Positions 59,406-64,000 of a DNA stretch of 64,000 nt are shown here, one piece after another. The stretch covers positions 4,095,912 through 4,159,911 of the forward strand of contig NZ_CP031012.1 of the NCBI RefSeq assembly GCF_009497775.1. Reading direction: 5' to 3'. The notes under the pieces were generated by a model. The model had not been told where the DNA came from. It made no database searches and was given only the letters and a program-made list of their open reading frames with translations. Both the position numbers and the translations under genes were made by a program. Origin of the DNA: Alcaligenes faecalis (lineage in GTDB: Bacteria; Pseudomonadota; Gammaproteobacteria; Burkholderiales; Burkholderiaceae_B). Position 1 is the stretch's first letter, and each line of letters opens with the position of its first letter.

Positions 59406-60848
59406 TTAAAGCTGACCGCGTTTTGTCAGTTCTGCTTTCACACCCGCACCGTAAGCAGGGTCTGCCTTGGTGAAGTGGCCCAGCTGACGTTCGATGATTT
59501 CCTTGGGAACACCGGCCATGGCGTCGGCAATATTGCTGAACAGACGCTGCTTTTCCTCGTCGTTGAACAGGCGGAACAGATTGCCGGGCTGCGAGTAGTA
59601 ATCATCATCTACACGGTGATCCCAGTGATCTGCCGGCTGGCCGTCCAGCGCCAGAGGCGGTTCGCTGCGGGGAGCCTGTTGCCATTCACCCTGGCTGTTG
59701 GGCTCGTAGTTCAGCGTGCCGCCGTTATTGTCGCCAGTACGCATGGCGCCATCGCGGTGGTAGCTGTGGAATGGGCAACGCGGTGCGTTCACCGGCAGCA
59801 GGCCGTGGTTCACGCCCAGACGGTAGCGCTGGGTGTCGCCGTAGGAAAAGATACGGCCTTGCAGCATGCGGTCGGGCGAGTGGCCAATACCAGGCACCAG
59901 GTTGGCAGGCGTAAAGGCAGCTTGCTCCACTTGGGCGAAGTAGTTGGTGGGGTTCTCGTTCAGTTCCAGCATGCCCACATCGATCAATGGGAAGTCGCCA
60001 TGTGGCCAGACCTTGGTCACGTCAAAGGGGTTGATGTGATAGGTGCGAGCCTGCTCTTCGGTCATGATCTGGATGCGCAGCGCCCAGCGTGGGAAGTTGC
60101 CCTTTTCAATGTTCTCGTACAGATCGCGCTGCGAGCTTTCGCGGTCCTGGCCTACGACTTTGGCGGCTTCTTCGTTGGTGTAGTTGGCAATGCCTTGCTG
60201 GGATTTGAAGTGGAACTTCACCCAGTGGCGCTGGCCCTTGTCGTTGATCAGGCTGTAGGTGTGCGAACCAAAGCCGTGCTGCTGGCGCAGGTTACAGGGC
60301 AAACCGCGGTCGCTCATCAGGATGGTGACCTGGTGCAGGGATTCGGGCGACAGGGACCAGAAATCCCAGGCGGCGCTCATGTTGCGCAGGTGGCTGCGAG
60401 GGTCGCGTTTCTGTGTGTGGATGAAGTCGGGGAACTTCAGTGGATCCCGTATAAAGAAGACAGGAGTGTTATTGCCCACGAGGTCCCAGTTTCCGTCTTC
60501 TGTATAGAATTTGAGGGCAAATCCTCGAACGTCGCGTTCTGCATCGGCGGCTCCTGCTTCACCAGCTACGGTGGAAAAACGTAAGAAAACGGGGGTCTTG
60601 CTGCCTGGCTTGAAGACCTTGGCCATGCTGTACTGACTGATATCGTGCGTCACGGTAAAGGTACCGAAAGCGCCCGAGCCTTTGGCGTGTACAACGCGCT
60701 CGGGGATACGTTCACGGTCAAAGTGAGCCAGCTTCTCCAACAGCCAATAATCCTGCATCAGGACGGGACCACGAGGGCCTGCTGTCATGGAGTTCTGGTT
60801 CTCCTCAACAGGGCGGCCAGCGGCGGTCGTCAGGGTTTTGTTGCTCAT
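59406..60848 (-). CDS. katA: Catalase (small-subunit heme type)
   Basis: A 480-residue clade III-like heme catalase that breaks hydrogen peroxide down. The catalytic histidine is His54 ([12 protein letters not shown]), the catalytic asparagine is in VGNNTPVFF (126-127), and the heme-ligand tyrosine is in [14 protein letters not shown]. The start [20 protein letters not shown] is typical of Bordetella-like enzymes. It is preceded by a 350-base gap that probably carries its promoter; an OxyR-type site was not evident by eye. Confidence 0.96.
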   Translation of the reverse strand: MSNKTLTTAAGRPVEENQNSMTAGPRGPVLMQDYWLLEKLAHFDRERIPERVVHAKGSGAFGTFTVTHDISQYSMAKVFKPGSKTPVFLRFSTVAGEAGAADAERDVRGFALKFYTEDGNWDLVGNNTPVFFIRDPLKFPDFIHTQKRDPRSHLRNMSAAWDFWSLSPESLHQVTILMSDRGLPCNLRQQHGFGSHTYSLINDKGQRHWVKFHFKSQQGIANYTNEEAAKVVGQDRESSQRDLYENIEKGNFPRWALRIQIMTEEQARTYHINPFDVTKVWPHGDFPLIDVGMLELNENPTNYFAQVEQAAFTPANLVPGIGHSPDRMLQGRIFSYGDTQRYRLGVNHGLLPVNAPRCPFHSYHRDGAMRTGDNNGGTLNYEPNSQGEWQQAPRSEPPLALDGQPADHWDHRVDDDYYSQPGNLFRLFNDEEKQRLFSNIADAMAGVPKEIIERQLGHFTKADPAYGAGVKAELTKRGQL

Positions 60849-61157
60849 TGTGATTCTCCGTTGAAGCTGACCCGAACCGAGTGGGCGGGTCGTTTTAAGA
60901 AGTTGAGATCAGTCTACTTGCCTTGGTCGAAATAGTTAAATCAAATGATTTTAGCGAACGAATAGCTTTTTGCTATTGAGAGGACTTTCATCCCGATCAT
61001 AGCGGTAAGTACAAACACAGAGGATGAAATTTCGATGATAGGGGCAGAGAAAAAAGTTAATAAATGTTTGTAAATTCGGGCCTTTAGCGCTGTTGGATAG
61101 AGCCATTAATGGTAGGTGGGATTGTTTCGAGCAATCTGGCAGGCAACAGGCATAAAA
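60849..61157. other. Gap upstream of catalase
   Basis: About 300 bases, AT-leaning near 60.93-61.08 kb, with no open frame worth calling. Presumably it holds the catalase promoter. Confidence 0.5.
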
Positions 61158-61183
61158 AAACCCCGCTAAACGTAGCGGGGTTT
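61158..61183 (-). terminator. Terminator after yidC
   Basis: AAACCCCGCT / AGCGGGGTTT hairpin with a six-base loop, 17 bases after the yidC stop; T run on the minus strand. Confidence 0.9.
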
Positions 61184-61199
61184 TTCGTGTCAGAGCGAA

Positions 61200-62867
61200 T
61201 TAGCTGTTGGCTGCTTTCGCGCTGTTCTTTTCGATCTGCAGCGTGATGTAGCGCTGTTGTGCAATGGACAGGATGTTGTTCACGCACCAGTACAGAACCA
61301 GACCAGCGGGGAAGAAGAACATCATGCCACCAAAGACCAGAGGCATCAGCATCATGACTTTGGCTTGCATTGGATCAGGCGGAGTTGGGTTCAGCTTGAT
61401 CTGCAGGAACATGGTACCCATCATGATGGCGGGCAGAATCATCCATGGGTCGCGTGCGGCCAAGTCGTGAATCCACAGAATCCAGGGTGCACCGCGCATC
61501 TCGACGCTGCCCAGCAGCACCCAGTACAGCGCAATGAACACAGGGATCTGAACCAGCATAGGCAAACAGCCACCCAGCGGGTTGATCTTCTCGGTGCGGT
61601 ACATCTCCATCATGGCAGCGTTCAGCTTGGCCTTGTCGTCACCGAACTTTTCGCGCAGGGCTTGCATGCGTGGAGCAAATTGCTTCATCTTGGCCATGGA
61701 GCGGTAGCTGGCAGCCGACAGCGGGAAGAACACCAGCTTGATCAGCACGGTCAGCGCCACAATGGACCAGCCCCAGTTACCCAGCAGGGAATGCAGCCAG
61801 GTCAGCAGCTTGAACAAAGGCTTGGAGATGATGGTCAGCCAGCCGTAGTCCACAACCAGATCCAGACCGGTAGCCAGTTGCGACATGGCCTTCTGGTCTT
61901 GCGGGCCTACCCACAGGGAGGCGTCCACGGCCTTGTTCTGGCCAGCAGCGATAGAACCGACCGATTCCAGCGTGCGCACGGCGTACAGATTGTTGCCCAG
62001 CTTCAGGATTTCGTTGGTGCGTTGCAGCTCCTGGGCGGGAACCCAGGCGGTTGCAAAGTAGTGCTGCACCATGCCGATCCAGCCGTTATCCACGCTGCGA
62101 GCGTAGGTGGCCTTGTTCTTGTCGATGTCCGAGAAGGTGATCTTCTGGAACTTGTCGCCGCTGGAGTAAACCACAGGACCGGTAAAGGTGCTGTACAGGC
62201 GGGACGAGTCGGCCGGGTTGTTGCCGTCACGGGTCAGTTGCAGGTACAGGCGTGGGTCAATCGCGGCGCCCGTATTGTTCTGGATGTCGTGACGAACCTG
62301 GATGTCGTAGCGGCCCTTGTGCAGCGTGTAGGTCTTGGTGACTTTCACGTCGTCCGAAGTGGCTTCAAACACCACGTCCAGCGTATCGCCTGTCATGCTG
62401 CGCTGGTTCGAGACCAAGGCGAATGGAGTCAGGTGGTTGGGCAGGTTCTGGCCGGAGGCACCCACAATACCGGACTGGGCCAGGTAGGTGGAGGCGGGCG
62501 AGTTATCCAGCAGCACCATGGGCTGCTCGGGGTTCTCGGGCGAACCGTACTTCAACAGCTCGGACTTGATCAGCTGGGCACCTTCGGTGCTGAAGCTGAG
62601 CTTGTAGACGTCTGTTGTGATGTCGATGGTTTGCGCTGTGGCGGACACCGCGCTGTTGCTCGAAGGCAAGGCAGCAGACGCAGTCGGCTCTTGAGCAGCG
62701 GGAACACCACCATTTGCGGCAGGTTCGTCGGAGGCTGCTGGAGCTTGCGTGGTGGCTGGGGTGGAAGCGAACAGCGATGGCTTGCCGTTATATTCCTGCC
62801 AGTTGTTCCACAGCAGCAGCAGTGCAAAGGAGAAGATCATCCATAGGATGGTGCGTCGGATATCCAT
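61200..62867 (-). CDS. yidC: Membrane protein insertase YidC
   Basis: YidC inserts and folds inner-membrane proteins, with or without Sec. The 555-residue Gram-negative form has an N-terminal membrane segment (IRRTILWMIFSFALLLLWNNW), a linker rich in Ala/Pro/Thr, a periplasmic domain to about residue 345, and five C-terminal membrane segments with the conserved LLNWGWSIVALTVLIK and GGCLPMLVQIPVFIALYWVL. In related genomes mnmE follows; here a terminator and about 18 kb of other genes follow. Confidence 0.98.
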   Translation of the reverse strand: MDIRRTILWMIFSFALLLLWNNWQEYNGKPSLFASTPATTQAPAASDEPAANGGVPAAQEPTASAALPSSNSAVSATAQTIDITTDVYKLSFSTEGAQLIKSELLKYGSPENPEQPMVLLDNSPASTYLAQSGIVGASGQNLPNHLTPFALVSNQRSMTGDTLDVVFEATSDDVKVTKTYTLHKGRYDIQVRHDIQNNTGAAIDPRLYLQLTRDGNNPADSSRLYSTFTGPVVYSSGDKFQKITFSDIDKNKATYARSVDNGWIGMVQHYFATAWVPAQELQRTNEILKLGNNLYAVRTLESVGSIAAGQNKAVDASLWVGPQDQKAMSQLATGLDLVVDYGWLTIISKPLFKLLTWLHSLLGNWGWSIVALTVLIKLVFFPLSAASYRSMAKMKQFAPRMQALREKFGDDKAKLNAAMMEMYRTEKINPLGGCLPMLVQIPVFIALYWVLLGSVEMRGAPWILWIHDLAARDPWMILPAIMMGTMFLQIKLNPTPPDPMQAKVMMLMPLVFGGMMFFFPAGLVLYWCVNNILSIAQQRYITLQIEKNSAKAANS

Positions 62868-62974
62868 AGCGCCTGTATCACATTTATAAAGCTGAGCAAA
62901 AGCTTAGCAGTTTAACGTAGCTGGTCGGCAAACAGGGGGTTGCCTTGAAAAACAAGGCGCAGACCAGGACGGTT

Positions 62975-63217
62975 TTAGAAAGTGTTGCGGTCTTCGGGCG
63001 TGCGAGCGGGCACAGGATCATGCCCTCCCTTGCACCAGGGATTGCAGCGGCAGATGCGTACACCACCGAGCCATAGCCCTTTGAGCGGGCCATGAATTTC
63101 AATGGCCTGCAAGGCATAGTTGGAGCAGCTGGGGGTAAAGCGGCAGTTTCTACCGATCCAGGGACTCAGAAAAAACTGGTAAAAGCGGATCGGTGCCGAA
63201 GCCAGTTTGCGCATCAT
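62975..63217 (-). CDS. yidD: Membrane protein insertion efficiency factor YidD
   Basis: YidD is a small membrane-associated protein that helps insertion of membrane proteins, always between rnpA and yidC. The 80-residue protein has the family core [32 protein letters not shown]. It overlaps rnpA as ATGA; the next codon is also ATG. yidC follows after 107 bases. Confidence 0.95.
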   Translation of the reverse strand: MMRKLASAPIRFYQFFLSPWIGRNCRFTPSCSNYALQAIEIHGPLKGLWLGGVRICRCNPWCKGGHDPVPARTPEDRNTF

Positions 63218-63579
63218 GGCCGTACCTTGGAAAACAAGGTGTCGGCCTCGGTGCGAACCAGTTGCTTCAGGGCGGTCAGCGACACCTGGGGTACCTTGCT
63301 GTGCAGCCTAAAGACATAGGCGGCATTGGGCAAGCCTTCGCGTTTGTGGCGGAAGGTTTCACGCAAGATACGTTTGATGGTGTTGCGGGTGACGGCGCGG
63401 TTGGCAAAGCGCTTGGGGACGATCAGTCCCAAACGGGCGCCTTCGGTCTGGTGTGGATCCTCGCCACGAGAGCGAGTGACCACGAACAAAGCCCCGCGAC
63501 CTACGCGTTGTCCTTTTAATGACTGCGCGTATTCGGTGGGGCTATGTAAGCGAGCCGTAGCTGGAAAGGAGGCACGCAT
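63214..63579 (-). CDS. rnpA: Ribonuclease P protein component
   Basis: RnpA is the protein part of RNase P, which trims tRNA 5' ends. The 121-residue basic protein has the RNA-binding signature ([26 protein letters not shown]). It follows rpmH after about 70 bases and overlaps yidD by four. Confidence 0.96.
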   Translation of the reverse strand: MRASFPATARLHSPTEYAQSLKGQRVGRGALFVVTRSRGEDPHQTEGARLGLIVPKRFANRAVTRNTIKRILRETFRHKREGLPNAAYVFRLHSKVPQVSLTALKQLVRTEADTLFSKVRP

Positions 63580-63648
63580 GATGCGTATCGTGGGAGTCGG
63601 GCTTTAGATAATAGATCCATCACCCTGGGCCCCGCATCCCGACATGGC

Positions 63649-63783
63649 TTATACAGCCAGACGTTTGCGACCTTTGGCGCGACGTGCGTTCAAAACAGCG
63701 CGGCCACCGCGAGTTTTCATGCGAACGCGAAAACCGTGGGTGCGCTTGCGACGGGTAACGGAGGGTTGGTAGGTGCGTTTCAT
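63649..63783 (-). CDS. rpmH: 50S ribosomal protein L34
   Basis: L34 is a 44-residue, highly basic ribosomal protein ([20 protein letters not shown] at its start, ending [11 protein letters not shown]). The frame is open further upstream, but this ATG gives the universal L34 start. It is the first gene of the rpmH-rnpA-yidD-yidC run and usually lies divergent from dnaA. Confidence 0.98.
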   Translation of the reverse strand: MKRTYQPSVTRRKRTHGFRVRMKTRGGRAVLNARRAKGRKRLAV

Positions 63784-63884
63784 GGTGTATCCAAAAAAAT
63801 GAGCCGCCAGAAATCGCAGAAAAGCTCCACCCCGACAGCATAAACGCTTGGGATCTGGCAACAGAAAATCGTGTTAAGCCCGTC

Positions 63885-63913
63885 ATTTCAGCAAATTCTT
63901 TCTGTTGTGTCAA
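63885..63913 (-). promoter_or_regulatory. Probable promoter of rpmH
   Basis: On the minus strand TTGACA and TGAAAT are separated by 17 bases; the -35 is perfect and the -10 matches four of six. It lies about 100 bases before the rpmH start. Confidence 0.7.
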
Positions 63914-63951
63914 TTATTTAGCCCGATATTGCGCAACTAAATTTGTTAGCC

Positions 63952-63960
63952 TGTGGATAA
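63952..63960 (-). other. DnaA box in the rpmH-dnaA gap
   Basis: TGTGGATAA, the only perfect DnaA box I see between rpmH and the window edge. The last 90 bases probably contain the start of the dnaA control region; dnaA itself is not in the window. Confidence 0.7.
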
Positions 63961-64000
63961 CTTGGCACAGCTCAGGGTAGAATCGAGGTTTACAGAAGTG

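Overview
The window comes from a chromosome of the genus Alcaligenes or a close relative (Betaproteobacteria, Burkholderiales, Alcaligenaceae). The best single clue is the azurin near the left end, whose mature protein is almost the known Alcaligenes faecalis sequence. The rpoBC/ribosomal-protein block, tuf with flanking tRNA genes, and a string of origin-proximal genes (parB, parA, rsmG, mnmG, mnmE, yidC, yidD, rnpA, rpmH) fit this. The right edge stops just short of where dnaA is expected.

Layout. 1-2.7 kb: end of a histidine kinase, an AraC regulator with a LysE-type exporter, and azurin. 2.7-16.5 kb, minus strand: rpoC, rpoB, rplL, rplJ, rplA, rplK, nusG, secE, tRNA-Trp, tuf, tRNA-Thr, tRNA-Gly and tRNA-Tyr, read from a clear sigma-70 promoter before tRNA-Tyr. 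17-21.4 kb, minus strand: parB, parA, rsmG and mnmG. 21.4-27.2 kb: a mostly non-coding, AT-rich zone with two parS sites, seven perfect DnaA boxes, a long AT-rich tract and thirteen CGACC pentamers, interrupted by an aminotransferase and an AT-rich phosphoesterase gene. I consider this zone the best oriC candidate in the window. 27-36 kb: a globin-coupled diguanylate cyclase, psd, a DUF4105 protein, a serine dehydratase-like enzyme, a small MarR-like regulator, a PhzF protein, a membrane protein and an orphan FecR-like protein. 36-42 kb: a 1100-residue metalloprotease autotransporter, two small unknowns and a RhuM-family protein. 42-43 kb: mnmE. 43-48.5 kb: an XRE-cupin regulator divergent from an M20 deacetylase, a PLP dehydratase, an ornithine cyclodeaminase-like enzyme and a Bug binding protein.

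48.9-58.9 kb is one tightly packed plus-strand operon for a pyridine compound. It holds a five-gene branched-chain-type ABC importer, then N-formylmaleamate deformylase, 2,5-dihydroxypyridine dioxygenase, maleamate amidohydrolase, an FAD monooxygenase, a DUF2236 (MpaB/Lcp-type) protein and a TetR regulator. Together they would import a (hydroxy)pyridine carboxylate, convert it to 2,5-dihydroxypyridine, open the ring and release formate and ammonia, ending at maleate. Because the monooxygenase resembles 3-hydroxybenzoate 6-hydroxylases more than NicC, 5-hydroxypicolinate is a plausible substrate (compare the hpa cluster of A. faecalis). 58.9-64 kb, minus strand: a VOC protein, catalase, then yidC, yidD, rnpA and rpmH.

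In many Proteobacteria rpmH-rnpA-yidD-yidC-mnmE-mnmG-rsmG-parA-parB is one continuous string. Here order and strand are kept, but about 18 kb (catalase, pyridine and amino-acid blocks) and about 20 kb (origin-like zone to RhuM) lie inside it. These two blocks hold most of the accessory content. Functional calls rest on motifs and remembered family sequences; no database search was possible.
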